Of a DNA stretch of 64,000 bases, positions 25,345-33,202 are shown piece after piece. Position 1 is the stretch's first letter. Each line of letters starts with the position of its first letter. Location: positions 79,367 to 143,366 of the forward strand of contig NZ_BSDI01000010.1 of assembly GCF_027923225.1 (NCBI RefSeq), given 5' to 3'. The position numbers and the translations under genes were made by a program. Source of the stretch: Phytohabitans aurantiacus (GTDB lineage: Bacteria > Actinomycetota > Actinomycetes > Mycobacteriales > Micromonosporaceae). A model generated the notes under the pieces. It was not told the origin of the DNA. It worked only from the letters and a program-made list of their open reading frames with translations, and made no database searches.

Positions 25345-25971
25345 GTGAAGTTTTCCTTCCGCCCCGTCGAGGGTGCTTTCTACGAGCTCTTCACCAAAGC
25401 CGCGCAGAATCTGGTGCGCGGTACGGAGTTGCTCAACGAGCTGGCGCTACCGGGAGTGGACGTGCAGTCGGTCAGCGAGCGGCTGACCGAGGTCGAGCAC
25501 GACAGTGACCAGATCACCCACGACCTTTACAAGAAGATCAACTCGACGTTCATCACGCCGTTCGACCGGGAGGACATCTACCGCCTCGGGTCGGGCCTGG
25601 ACGACATCATGGACCACCTGGAAGCGGTGGGTAACCTGCTCTACCTCTACGGGTTGACCAAGCTGCCCTCGCTGCCCCGCGAGATGCACGAGCTGATCGC
25701 GGTGCTGGACGCACAGGCCAAGCTGACCGCCGACGCGATGCCGCGGCTGCGCTCGATGAAGAACCTCGAGGACTACTGGATCGAGTGCAACAGGCTGGAG
25801 AACGACGGCGACCGGGCGTACCGGATGCTGCTGGTCCGGCTCTTCTCCGGTGAGTACGACGCGTTGACCGTGCTGAAGATGAAGGAGGTCGCCGACGAGC
25901 TGGAGGCCGCCTGCGACGCCTTCGAGCACGTGGCCAACACGATCGAAACAATCGCGGTCAAGGAGTCCTAG
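25345..25971 (+). CDS. DUF47 (PhoU-like) partner of the Pit phosphate transporter
   Basis: A 208-residue all-helical protein. Two PhoU-like repeats can be seen with metal-binding acidic motifs: EVEHDSDQITHDLYKK (about 49-64) and RLENDGDRAYRMLL (about 150-163). DUF47 proteins bind metal-phosphate and modulate the neighbouring Pit transporter. GTG start. The stop is three bases from the pit start, so the two are co-translated. The pair is transcribed from a region holding a PHO box, so expression likely answers to phosphate starvation. Confidence 0.9.
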   Translation: MKFSFRPVEGAFYELFTKAAQNLVRGTELLNELALPGVDVQSVSERLTEVEHDSDQITHDLYKKINSTFITPFDREDIYRLGSGLDDIMDHLEAVGNLLYLYGLTKLPSLPREMHELIAVLDAQAKLTADAMPRLRSMKNLEDYWIECNRLENDGDRAYRMLLVRLFSGEYDALTVLKMKEVADELEAACDAFEHVANTIETIAVKES

Positions 25972-25974
25972 CCC

Positions 25975-26979
25975 TTGAGCCCGGAGCTTGCCGCCGTCAT
26001 CGCCGTGATCGTGATCGCGATGGCGTTCGACTACACCAACGGTTTCCACGACGCCGCGAACGCGATCGCGACGAGCGTGTCGACGCGCGCGCTGACGCCG
26101 CGGGTCGCGCTCGTCATGGCGGCCATCGGAAACTTCATCGGCGCCCACTTCGGCGCGGGCGTGGCCAAGACCGTCGGCAGCGGCCTGGTCGAACTGCCCA
26201 CCGGCGTCGCCAGTCTCGGCGTCGTCTTCGCGGGCGTGTTCGGCGCCATCGTCTGGAACCTGGTCACCTGGTACTTCGGCCTGCCCTCGTCGTCGTCGCA
26301 CGCCCTGATCGGCGGCATGGTGGGCGCGACGCTCGCCGCCTCCGGCACGGTGCTGTGGAGCGGCATCCTGGAGAGCGTCATCCTGCCGATGATCCTGTCG
26401 CCGCTGGTGGGCTTCGCGCTCGGATACCTGGTGATGCTCGCCGTGATGTGGCTGTTCCGCCGGGGCCAGCCCGGCAAGCTGAACAGGGGCTTCCGGTGGG
26501 CGCAGACGGCATCGGCCGCGGCCATGTCGGTCGGGCACGGCATGCAGGACGCCGCGAAGACCATCGGCATCATCGTGCTCGCGCTCTACGTCGGCGGGTA
26601 CCAGGACGACGCCAAGACGATCCCTGAGTGGGCGTTCTGGACGTCGGCGACGGTGCTGGCGCTCGGCACGTACGCCGGTGGCTGGCGGATCATCCGTACG
26701 CTCGGTCGCAAGATCATCGACCTGCGGCCGCCGGAGGGATTCGCCGCCGAGACGGTCGCCAGCGCGGTGCTGTACTTCAACGCACTCGTGCTGCACGCGC
26801 CGATCTCCACCACCCACACGATCACCTCGGCGATCATGGGTGTTGGTGCCACCAAGCGGCTGTCCGCCGTGCGCTGGGGCGTCGCTGGCAACATCGTCGG
26901 CGCCTGGATCCTGACGTTCCCGGCGGCGGGCCTGATCGCCAGCCTGGTCTACGTGGTGGTCCGACCGCTCTTCACCTGA
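25975..26979 (+). CDS. pit: Low-affinity inorganic phosphate transporter (Pit)
   Basis: A 334-residue PiT-family permease taking up metal-phosphate with the proton gradient. The duplicated family signature is seen as FDYTNGFHDAANAIATSVSTR (about 19-39) and, in the second half, SVGHGMQDAAKTIG (about 184-197), each at the start of a membrane half; GLPSSSSHALIGG is the linking motif. TTG start with AAGGAG about 9 bases upstream. In Streptomyces coelicolor a DUF47-pitH pair stands beside the pst operon (established knowledge), and the arrangement here is similar but with three genes between. Confidence 0.93.
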   Translation: MSPELAAVIAVIVIAMAFDYTNGFHDAANAIATSVSTRALTPRVALVMAAIGNFIGAHFGAGVAKTVGSGLVELPTGVASLGVVFAGVFGAIVWNLVTWYFGLPSSSSHALIGGMVGATLAASGTVLWSGILESVILPMILSPLVGFALGYLVMLAVMWLFRRGQPGKLNRGFRWAQTASAAAMSVGHGMQDAAKTIGIIVLALYVGGYQDDAKTIPEWAFWTSATVLALGTYAGGWRIIRTLGRKIIDLRPPEGFAAETVASAVLYFNALVLHAPISTTHTITSAIMGVGATKRLSAVRWGVAGNIVGAWILTFPAAGLIASLVYVVVRPLFT

Positions 26980-26987
26980 CGCCGCCC

Positions 26988-27013
26988 CGCCCGCGCGCTC
27001 GTTGGCGCGGGCG
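26988..27013. terminator. Hairpin between convergent pit and oxidoreductase genes
   Basis: CGCCCGCGC (26988-26996) pairs perfectly with GCGCGGGCG (27005-27013) around an eight-base loop. Confidence 0.65.
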
Positions 27014-27025
27014 GCCAGGCGACCG

Positions 27026-28006
27026 TCAGTCGCGGTAGGAGACGCCCACCTCGTCACGGACCTGGTCGAGCAGGCGCATGACCTCCAGGGTCGTCGCGTG
27101 CGGGACCAGTGGGCTCTCCAGCAGACCCTCGCGCAGGCAGCGCTGCACCTCGGCGGCCTCGTGCTGGTAGCCACGGCCCTCGGCCGGGCCCTTGAACACC
27201 TCCGGCTCGGCGCCGTCGCGGTGCAGGACGAACTCGCGCGCCGCGAAGAACGCGGGCGGCAGCTCGATCCGTCCCGCACTGCCCGTGATCAGTGCGGTGA
27301 TGGGGGTACCGCGCACGATGCCGCAGGTCAGCGCCGCGAGCGCCCCGGAGTCGTACCCGAAGATCATGGCGGTGTTCTCGTCGACGCCCTCGGGGGACAG
27401 CTTGGCCCAGGCACGCACATGGTCCGGCACACCGAGCAGCAGGTGAGCGAGGTGGATCGGGTAAACACCCAGGTCGAGCAGCGCGCCACCGCCCAGCTCA
27501 CGCGCCCGCAGCCGGTGCGTCGCCTCGAACGGTCCCGCGACCGAGAAGTCGGCGTGCACCGACACGACCTCGCCGATCGCGCCCTCGGCGATCACCTCGG
27601 CCAGCCGCCGGACCACGGGGTTGCAGCGCATCCACATGGCCTCCATGAGGAAGATCCCCCGGTCGCGGGCCATGGCGATCAGCTCGGCGCTGGTCTCCAG
27701 GTCGAGCGTCATCGGCTTTTCGCACAGCACCGCCCGCCCCGCCTCCAGGCAGATCCGGGTGGCCGCGTAGTGCGCCGAGTGCGGGGTCGCCACGTACACC
27801 ACGTCGATGTCGTCGTCGGCCGCCAGATCCGTCCACGAGCCGTACGCGCGGGGGATGTCGTACCGGCCCGCGAAGGTCTCGGCCGCCTCTTTGGAGCGTG
27901 AGCCCACCGCCACGATCTCGGCGTCGGGCAGGAGCTTCAGGTCCTCGACGAACGTGGCGGCGATGCCGCCGGTGGCCAGGATTCCCCATCGCACACGCTC
28001 ACTCAT
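27026..28006 (-). CDS. Gfo/Idh/MocA family NAD(P)-dependent oxidoreductase
   Basis: 326 residues. N-terminal Rossmann fold with WGILATGGIAATFV (about 7-20), then the family motif CEKPMTLDLETSAELI (Lys about residue 95) and a C-terminal sheet domain containing GGGALLDLGVYPIHLAHLLLG (about 180-200) with the usual catalytic Asp/His region. Substrates in the family are sugars, inositols or dihydrodiols; context gives no clue. ATG 28006 (MSERVRWG) is set by the Rossmann fold; a TACGAT box lies eight bases upstream. The frame extends further upstream but only as a shadow of the NUDIX gene. Confidence 0.87.
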   Translation of the reverse strand: MSERVRWGILATGGIAATFVEDLKLLPDAEIVAVGSRSKEAAETFAGRYDIPRAYGSWTDLAADDDIDVVYVATPHSAHYAATRICLEAGRAVLCEKPMTLDLETSAELIAMARDRGIFLMEAMWMRCNPVVRRLAEVIAEGAIGEVVSVHADFSVAGPFEATHRLRARELGGGALLDLGVYPIHLAHLLLGVPDHVRAWAKLSPEGVDENTAMIFGYDSGALAALTCGIVRGTPITALITGSAGRIELPPAFFAAREFVLHRDGAEPEVFKGPAEGRGYQHEAAEVQRCLREGLLESPLVPHATTLEVMRLLDQVRDEVGVSYRD

Positions 28007-28036
28007 GAAGCCCGATCGTACGGGCATACTGTGACT

Positions 28037-28287
28037 ATGGCGCAGCCGCGGATTCGCTACGAAGACGGCCGCCCGTACACGGTGCCCGAGACGCTGGAGG
28101 AGCTGACCGGACCGACGAGCGGGGTCGTCGAGCTGCTCTGGCCGGCGGATACGCGGTCCAAGCGCTGCGCGCGGTGCGGCGGCTGCCGGAGAGCGCGTTC
28201 GAGCCTTACCGGCTGACGAGTGCCGAGGTGGCAGCCCTGCAGGAGCGCCTGCTGCGGTGGGCGGACGAGATTGACGGGCGGGGATGA
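28037..28287 (+). pseudogene. Collapsed remnant of an AbiEii-type nucleotidyltransferase gene pair
   Basis: Two fragments in different frames are fused. The head (28037 to about 28137) reads MAQPRIRYEDGRPYTVPE, then TLEELTGPTSGVVEL, the start of a small actinobacterial protein that normally precedes a nucleotidyltransferase. From 28138 another frame reads LAGGYAVQAL, the opening active-site region of AbiEii-like nucleotidyltransferases, and goes straight to a C-terminal tail, SAEVAALQERLLRWADEI, ending at TGA 28285-28287. The body of the first gene and most of the second are missing, so neither product can be made. The surviving stop overlaps the NUDIX start as ATGA. The assignment rests on family memory, not a search. 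Confidence 0.6.
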
Positions 28288-29087
28288 CGGACGAGGACGG
28301 GTGGCGGTTGCCGGACGCGCTCGTGGCGCGGGCGCGGGAGTACGCCGCTGGCGGGGGCGGGCCGGTGCCGGTGCCGCGGGTCGCGGCCACGGTGGTGCTG
28401 CTGCGGCCCGCTGACTCCGGCTTCGAGGTGTACCTGTTGAGGCGCGCCGCCTCGATGGCGTTCGCCTCCGGGATGTACGCCTTTCCGGGCGGGAGCGTGG
28501 ATCCCGCCGACGCCACCGCAGACCTGGCCTGGTCGGGGCCGGCGCCGGACGAGTGGGCGCGGCGGCTCGGGCGGTCGCGTGAGGAGGCGCAGGCGGTGGT
28601 CTGCGCGGCGGTGCGTGAGGTCTTCGAGGAGACCGGGGTACTGCTGGCGGGGCCTGGTGGCGCGAGCGACGACGATCGGCGGGCACTGGTCGGCCGCGAG
28701 TTGGGCCTCGCCGAGCTGCTGTCGAGGCGCGGGCTGGTGCTGCGGTCGGATCTGCTGGGCGCCTGGGCGCGCTGGGTCACGCCCGAGTTCGAGGCGCGCC
28801 GCTTCGACACGTACTTCTTCGTGGCGGCCCTGCCAGACGACCAGCGTGCGCAGGACGTCTCGGGCGAGGCCGACTACACGACGTGGATGCGACCGGCCGA
28901 GGCCGTGGCACGGTATGAGGCGGGCGAGTTGGCCATGCTCCCGCCCACCATCGTGATGCTGGGGCAGCTGTCCGCGTACAGGATGGTGGCTGACGTGTTG
29001 CGCGCGGCGGCCGACCGGGATGCGGCGGCGGCGGTGAAGCCGCGCGCGGAGGTCGCCCCGGACGGCACCGTGCGTCTGAAGGTCTAG
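28284..29087 (+). CDS. NUDIX hydrolase
   Basis: A 267-residue NUDT19-like NUDIX protein. The strand AATVVLLRPADSGFEVYLLRR is followed by MAFASGMYAFPGGSVDP (about 55-71) and the NUDIX box core AAVREVFEETGVLL (about 112-125), with a long insert between the first Gly and the box as in the CoA- or acyl-CoA-cleaving NUDT7/19 group. Substrate is therefore possibly a coenzyme A derivative, but this is inference. Its ATG overlaps the stop of the collapsed remnant upstream. The stop overlaps pstB by four bases at the 3' ends. Confidence 0.87.
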   Translation: MTDEDGWRLPDALVARAREYAAGGGGPVPVPRVAATVVLLRPADSGFEVYLLRRAASMAFASGMYAFPGGSVDPADATADLAWSGPAPDEWARRLGRSREEAQAVVCAAVREVFEETGVLLAGPGGASDDDRRALVGRELGLAELLSRRGLVLRSDLLGAWARWVTPEFEARRFDTYFFVAALPDDQRAQDVSGEADYTTWMRPAEAVARYEAGELAMLPPTIVMLGQLSAYRMVADVLRAAADRDAAAAVKPRAEVAPDGTVRLKV

Positions 29088-29965
29088 CCGAAGCGGCCGG
29101 TGATGTAGTCCTCGGTGCGCTTGTCGGAGGGGTTGGTGAAGATCCGGCCCGTCTCGTTGAACTCGACCAGCCGCCCGTGCCGCACCTGCTTGTCGTCGAC
29201 CTCGGCGGTGAAGAACGACGTGTAGTGGCTGACCCGCGCGGCCTGCTGCATGTTGTGCGTGACGATGACGATCGTGTACGTCTTCGCCAGCTCGTGCATC
29301 AGGTCTTCGATCTTGCCGGTGGCGATGGGGTCGAGCGCCGAGCACGGTTCGTCCATGAGGATCACGTCGGGGCGCACCGCGATCGTGCGGGCGATGCACA
29401 GCCGCTGCTGCTGGCCGCCGGAGAGGGCCAGGCCGCTCATCTTGAGCTTGTCCTTCACCTCGTCCCACAGCGCGGCACCGACCAGCGCCTCCTCGACGCG
29501 GTCCGACAGGTTGTCCTTCAGCCCGTTGATGCGCAGCCCGTAGGCGACGTTGTCGAAGATGGACTTCGGGAACGGGTTGGGCTTCTGGAAGACCATGCCG
29601 ATGCGCCGGCGTACCTGGATCGGGTCGACGTCCTTCGCGTACAGGTCCTGGCCGTGGTAGGTCACGCTGCCGGCGACGCGGGCGCCGGGCACCAGGTCGT
29701 TCATCCGGTTGAGCGAGCGCAGGATGGTCGACTTGCCGCAGCCGGACGGCCCGATCATGGCGGTGATCTGGTTCTGCCGGATCGGCATCGAGGTGCCCCG
29801 GACCGCCTCGTAGGTGCCGTAGAAGACGCTGACGTCCTTGAGGGCCATGACCGGCGTACCGGCGGCGTGCGGCGCGTCCTGGGCTCCCCAGCCGCTGGTG
29901 GGAGCGTTGATGTTGACGGAGGGGCGATCGGTCACGGTGGCTGCCTCGTATTGGGGGATGGTCAT
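29084..29965 (-). CDS. pstB: Phosphate ABC transporter ATP-binding protein PstB
   Basis: A 293-residue ABC ATPase powering high-affinity phosphate uptake at the inner face of the membrane. Walker A is GPSGCGKST (about 72-80), the signature is LSGGQQQRL (about 181) and Walker B is VILMDEPCSALDP, the CSALDP form being typical of PstB. The N-terminal 40 residues are a nonconserved extension. The start ATG at 29965 is two bases after the pstA stop and its ribosome site AAGGAG is inside the last codons of pstA, so translation is coupled. Last gene of pstSCAB. Confidence 0.97.
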   Translation of the reverse strand: MTIPQYEAATVTDRPSVNINAPTSGWGAQDAPHAAGTPVMALKDVSVFYGTYEAVRGTSMPIRQNQITAMIGPSGCGKSTILRSLNRMNDLVPGARVAGSVTYHGQDLYAKDVDPIQVRRRIGMVFQKPNPFPKSIFDNVAYGLRINGLKDNLSDRVEEALVGAALWDEVKDKLKMSGLALSGGQQQRLCIARTIAVRPDVILMDEPCSALDPIATGKIEDLMHELAKTYTIVIVTHNMQQAARVSHYTSFFTAEVDDKQVRHGRLVEFNETGRIFTNPSDKRTEDYITGRFG

Positions 29966-29967
29966 GG

Positions 29968-30873
29968 TCAGCGCTCCTTAATCGCGAAACGGTTGGCGAT
30001 GAAGCGGGCGATGATCGTGAAGATCAACACGATCGCGATCAGGGTCAGCGCCGCTCCCCAGGCCCGGTCCTGCGCGATCTGGAACGGCTGGCTGGCGTTG
30101 CTGAAGATCTGCGCTGGCAGCGCGGTGTTCTCGCCGCTGAAGAGGTTCCAGTTGGTGGCGTTGACGGCGCCGACGACGAAGATGATCGGCGCGGTCTCGC
30201 CGGCGGCGCGGGCGATGGCCAGCAGCGAGCCGCTGGTGATACCCGAGATCGCCGCGGGGAGCACCACGGTGACGGTGGTGCGCCACTTGCGCGCGCCCAG
30301 CGCGAGGCTGGCCTGGCGCAGCTCGTCCGGGACGAGCTTGAGCATCTCCTCGGTGCTGCGGATCACCACCGGCAGCATGAGGCAGGCGAGCGCGAGCGCG
30401 CCCGCGAAGCCGCTGCGCGCCTCGAACGTCAGCACCCAGATCGTGTAGATGAACAGTCCCATGATGATCGACGGGACGCCGGTCATGATGTCGGCCAGCA
30501 TCCGGATCAGGCGGGCGAGCGGGCGCTGCTTGCCGTACTCGTTCAGGTAGATCGCGCCGAGCACACCGAGCGGGACCGCCATGAGCGCGGCACCGCCGGT
30601 GATGAGCAGCGTGCCGATGATCGCGGGGCCCATGCCGCCGCCGGCCCGCCGCACCGACAGCGAGATGTCCCCGGTGAGGAACTCCCCGCTCATGATGCCG
30701 CCGCCCTTGGAGATGACCGAGTACACGACCAGGCCGAGCGGGACGATGGCGATGACCAGCGCCAGCGCGATCGCCCCCAGCGCGACCTGGTTGGTGATCC
30801 GGCGCCGGCTGGAGAGCGCGCGGCGGGTGAGGTCGGGGGCGCCGCGGCTGGTCCTTTCCAGGGTGGTCGTCAT
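29968..30873 (-). CDS. pstA: Phosphate ABC transporter permease PstA
   Basis: A 301-residue permease with six membrane helices and the cytoplasmic EAA-type loop RQASLALGARKWRTTVTVVLP (about 196-216) that contacts PstB. The start MTTTLERTSRG at 30873 overlaps the pstC stop as ATGA; the frame runs on upstream only as a shadow of pstC. The helix segment GVPSIIMGLFIYTIWV is a typical PstA/PstC feature. Confidence 0.96.
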   Translation of the reverse strand: MTTTLERTSRGAPDLTRRALSSRRRITNQVALGAIALALVIAIVPLGLVVYSVISKGGGIMSGEFLTGDISLSVRRAGGGMGPAIIGTLLITGGAALMAVPLGVLGAIYLNEYGKQRPLARLIRMLADIMTGVPSIIMGLFIYTIWVLTFEARSGFAGALALACLMLPVVIRSTEEMLKLVPDELRQASLALGARKWRTTVTVVLPAAISGITSGSLLAIARAAGETAPIIFVVGAVNATNWNLFSGENTALPAQIFSNASQPFQIAQDRAWGAALTLIAIVLIFTIIARFIANRFAIKER

Positions 30874-31838
30874 GACGTGGCTCCCCTCATGCGAGCCTCC
30901 GCGCGCCGCACGATGGCCTGCGCGAGCGTGTTGATGAGAACGGTCATCGCGAACAGCACGACGCCGAGGCCGATCAGGGCCGCGGTGAACGTGCCGGTCG
31001 ACTCGCCGATCTGGCTGACGATGACCGATGGCATCGCGTTGCCGCTGGCGAAGACGTTCGGGGTGATCTGGGTGGAACCGCCGATGACCAGCGTGATGGC
31101 GATGGTCTCGCCCATCGCCCGGCCGAGGCCGAGGATGACCGCGCCGACGATGCCGCCGAAGCTGTGCGGGAAGACCGCACCCTTGATCATCTCCCACTTG
31201 GTGGCGCCGAGGGCGAGCGCCGCGTCCTTGTCGGCCCGCGGCACCGTGCTGAACACCTCGCGCGAGATCGACGTGATGATCGGGACGATCATGATGGCGA
31301 CGATGAGGCCCGCGGTCATGAAGCTGCGACCGCTGCCGACCGGTTCGGCGAAGACGCTGCCGATCACCGGGATGCCGCCGAGTACGTCGTGGAACCACCG
31401 GTAGACCGGCACCAGCTTCGGTGCGACGACCAGTACGCCCCACAGGCCGAAGACCACCGACGGCACGGCGGCGAGCAGGTCGATCACGGTGATCGCCGGT
31501 CCGCGCAGGCGGCGCGGTGCCAACTCGGTGAGGAACAGCGCGATGCCGATCGAGACCGGCACGGCGAAGATCAGGGCGATCAGCGACACGAGCGCCGTGC
31601 CGTAGATGAACGCCAGGGCGCCGAACACCTCGGCTGGCGGATCCCAGGTGCGCTCGGTGATGAAGTTCAGGCCCATGTGCGTGAACGCGGGCCAAGCCTC
31701 GCGGCTGGTGGTGATGAGGATCAGCGCCAGTACGGCGAGCACCAGCAGGCCGGCGGCGAGCGCCAGAATCATGAAGGCGCGGTCGGCTCGTGGTCCGCCG
31801 CCGCGACTTGTCAGGGTGGGTTGCGTTTCAGTCGTCAC
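30870..31838 (-). CDS. pstC: Phosphate ABC transporter permease PstC
   Basis: A 322-residue permease partner of PstA. Six membrane helices, with the family segment LAAVPSVVFGLWGVLVV (about 119-135) and the coupling loop ADKDAALALGATKWEMIKGAVFPHS (two-thirds along). GTG start at 31838. It lies 77 bases after pstS in the operon, separated by a perfect hairpin that may lower expression relative to the binding protein. Stop overlaps pstA by four bases. Confidence 0.96.
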   Translation of the reverse strand: MTTETQPTLTSRGGGPRADRAFMILALAAGLLVLAVLALILITTSREAWPAFTHMGLNFITERTWDPPAEVFGALAFIYGTALVSLIALIFAVPVSIGIALFLTELAPRRLRGPAITVIDLLAAVPSVVFGLWGVLVVAPKLVPVYRWFHDVLGGIPVIGSVFAEPVGSGRSFMTAGLIVAIMIVPIITSISREVFSTVPRADKDAALALGATKWEMIKGAVFPHSFGGIVGAVILGLGRAMGETIAITLVIGGSTQITPNVFASGNAMPSVIVSQIGESTGTFTAALIGLGVVLFAMTVLINTLAQAIVRRAEARMRGATS

Positions 31839-31868
31839 GCTCTCAACTCCGGGGCTGGTGGTGCCGCC

Positions 31869-31895
31869 AGGGGCGGGATCAGCGATCCCGCCCCT
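31869..31895 (-). terminator. Intercistronic hairpin between pstS and pstC
   Basis: Perfect 12-base stem (AGGGGCGGGATC with GATCCCGCCCCT) and three-base loop, 20 bases after the pstS stop; no T run, so more likely an attenuator or mRNA-stabilising element that keeps pstS more abundant than pstCAB. Confidence 0.65.
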
Positions 31896-31914
31896 GAACT
31901 CAGCTATCGGTCGT

Positions 31915-33000
31915 TCACTGGATCTTGTCGAGCTGCGCGAGCGCCTTGGTCTTCAGCGCGTCCGGCAGCGGCGCGTAGTCCACCTCCGGCGCGAGCGTCT
32001 GACCCTCGTTGAGGATGTACGTGACGAAGCCCTTGACCAGGTCCTTCTTCGCCGCGTCGTCGTACTTGGTCCGGACCAGGATGTAGGTCGGCGCGGTGAT
32101 CGGGTAGGTCGTGGCACCAGCCGCGTTCAGCGGGTCGTAGGTGAGGTCGTCCTTGATCGTCGCGCCCTCCAGAGCGGCGGTCGCGCCGTCGAGGCTGGCG
32201 GCGACGAACTGGCCGTCCTTGTTCTTGATGGCCGCGAACTTGAGGCCGCTCTCCTTGGCGTCGCTGAAGTCGACGTAGCCGATGCCGCCGTCCGACGACT
32301 TGATCAGCTGAGCCACACCCGTGTTCTTCTCGGCGCCCTGCGTGCTGGCCGGCCAGTTGACGGTGTCGCCGCTGTCGAGCTTCCAGGTGCTCGGGGCGGC
32401 GGCCTTCAGGTACTTGGTGAAGTTGTTCGTCGTACCCGAGCCGTCCGAGCGGTGCGCGACGGTGATCTTCGTCGAGGGCAGGGTCACGCCCGGGTTGTCA
32501 GCGGCGATCGCCGCGTCGTTCCACGTGGTGATCTGCGCCTGGAAGATCTTCGCCAGCGTGTCCGGGCTGAGCTGCAGCTTGTCCACGCCGTTGAGGTTGT
32601 ACGAGACGGTGATCGGCGCGGCCACGGTCGGCACGTACAGGTAGGAGCCGGCGGCCACGCCGTCGGTGTCCTTGACCGTGCTGTCGGTGCCGGCGAAGTC
32701 GGTGAGGTTGGCGCCGAAGTCCTTCTTGCCCTGGCCGGAACCCACCGAGTTGTAGGTGACGGTCAGCTTCGAGGCCACACCCTTGAACTCGGCGATCGCC
32801 TCGGTGTAGAAGGCGTTCGGGAAGCTGGCGCCTCCGCCCTTGAGCTCGCCGGAAAGGTTCGCATATTCGTTCGAGCCCGAACCGGCGTCGGTGCCGGTGT
32901 CGCCGCTGTTGTCGTCGTTGCCGCCACAGCCGGCAAGCGCGATCGTCGCGACGAGCGCGACGCCGGCGAGGACGCGCCGCGAAAGCACGTTGCGGTTCAC
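31915..33000 (-). CDS. pstS: Phosphate-binding lipoprotein PstS
   Basis: A 361-residue periplasmic-type binding protein anchored by lipid outside the membrane. Signal peptide with lipobox TIALAGC (Cys about residue 25), a short Gly/Asp/Ser linker, then the PstS fold with GKGGGASFP-like loop (GGGASFPNAFY), SVGSGQGKKDF, DFAGTDS and HRSDGSGTTNNF, all phosphate-contacting motifs. GTG start at 33000 with AGAGAGG upstream. A two-unit PHO box lies about 94 bases upstream, predicting induction by PhoP at low phosphate. Confidence 0.97.
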   Translation of the reverse strand: MNRNVLSRRVLAGVALVATIALAGCGGNDDNSGDTGTDAGSGSNEYANLSGELKGGGASFPNAFYTEAIAEFKGVASKLTVTYNSVGSGQGKKDFGANLTDFAGTDSTVKDTDGVAAGSYLYVPTVAAPITVSYNLNGVDKLQLSPDTLAKIFQAQITTWNDAAIAADNPGVTLPSTKITVAHRSDGSGTTNNFTKYLKAAAPSTWKLDSGDTVNWPASTQGAEKNTGVAQLIKSSDGGIGYVDFSDAKESGLKFAAIKNKDGQFVAASLDGATAALEGATIKDDLTYDPLNAAGATTYPITAPTYILVRTKYDDAAKKDLVKGFVTYILNEGQTLAPEVDYAPLPDALKTKALAQLDKIQ

Positions 33001-33093
33001 CTCAGGTAAGCCTCTCTTTTAAGGGATCGGCCGGCACTGCCGGCCCGACGTCGCCGACGCTAAAAGCAGCAGGTAGCCGGCTTCCCGGACGCG

Positions 33094-33111
33094 GGTGAAC
33101 GCAGGGTGAAC
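33094..33111 (-). promoter_or_regulatory. PHO box upstream of pstS (PhoP site)
   Basis: On the minus strand GTTCACC-CTGC-GTTCACC: two perfect consensus units with the four-base spacing (11-base period) known for PhoP binding in Streptomyces, in the direction of pstS. Confidence 0.92.
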
Positions 33112-33202
33112 TCATGCCGCCGCCGAGATTGCGCGCGGCTGAGGGCGAGTTGTCCGTTCCGTGAACTGAGAGACTGGTGACGGAAATATCCGATATAGGC
33201 GC

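Noticed and set aside
25447..27279. 610-residue minus-strand frame opposite DUF47-pit
   Set aside because: Low-complexity Arg/His/Asp shadow of two confidently identified genes.
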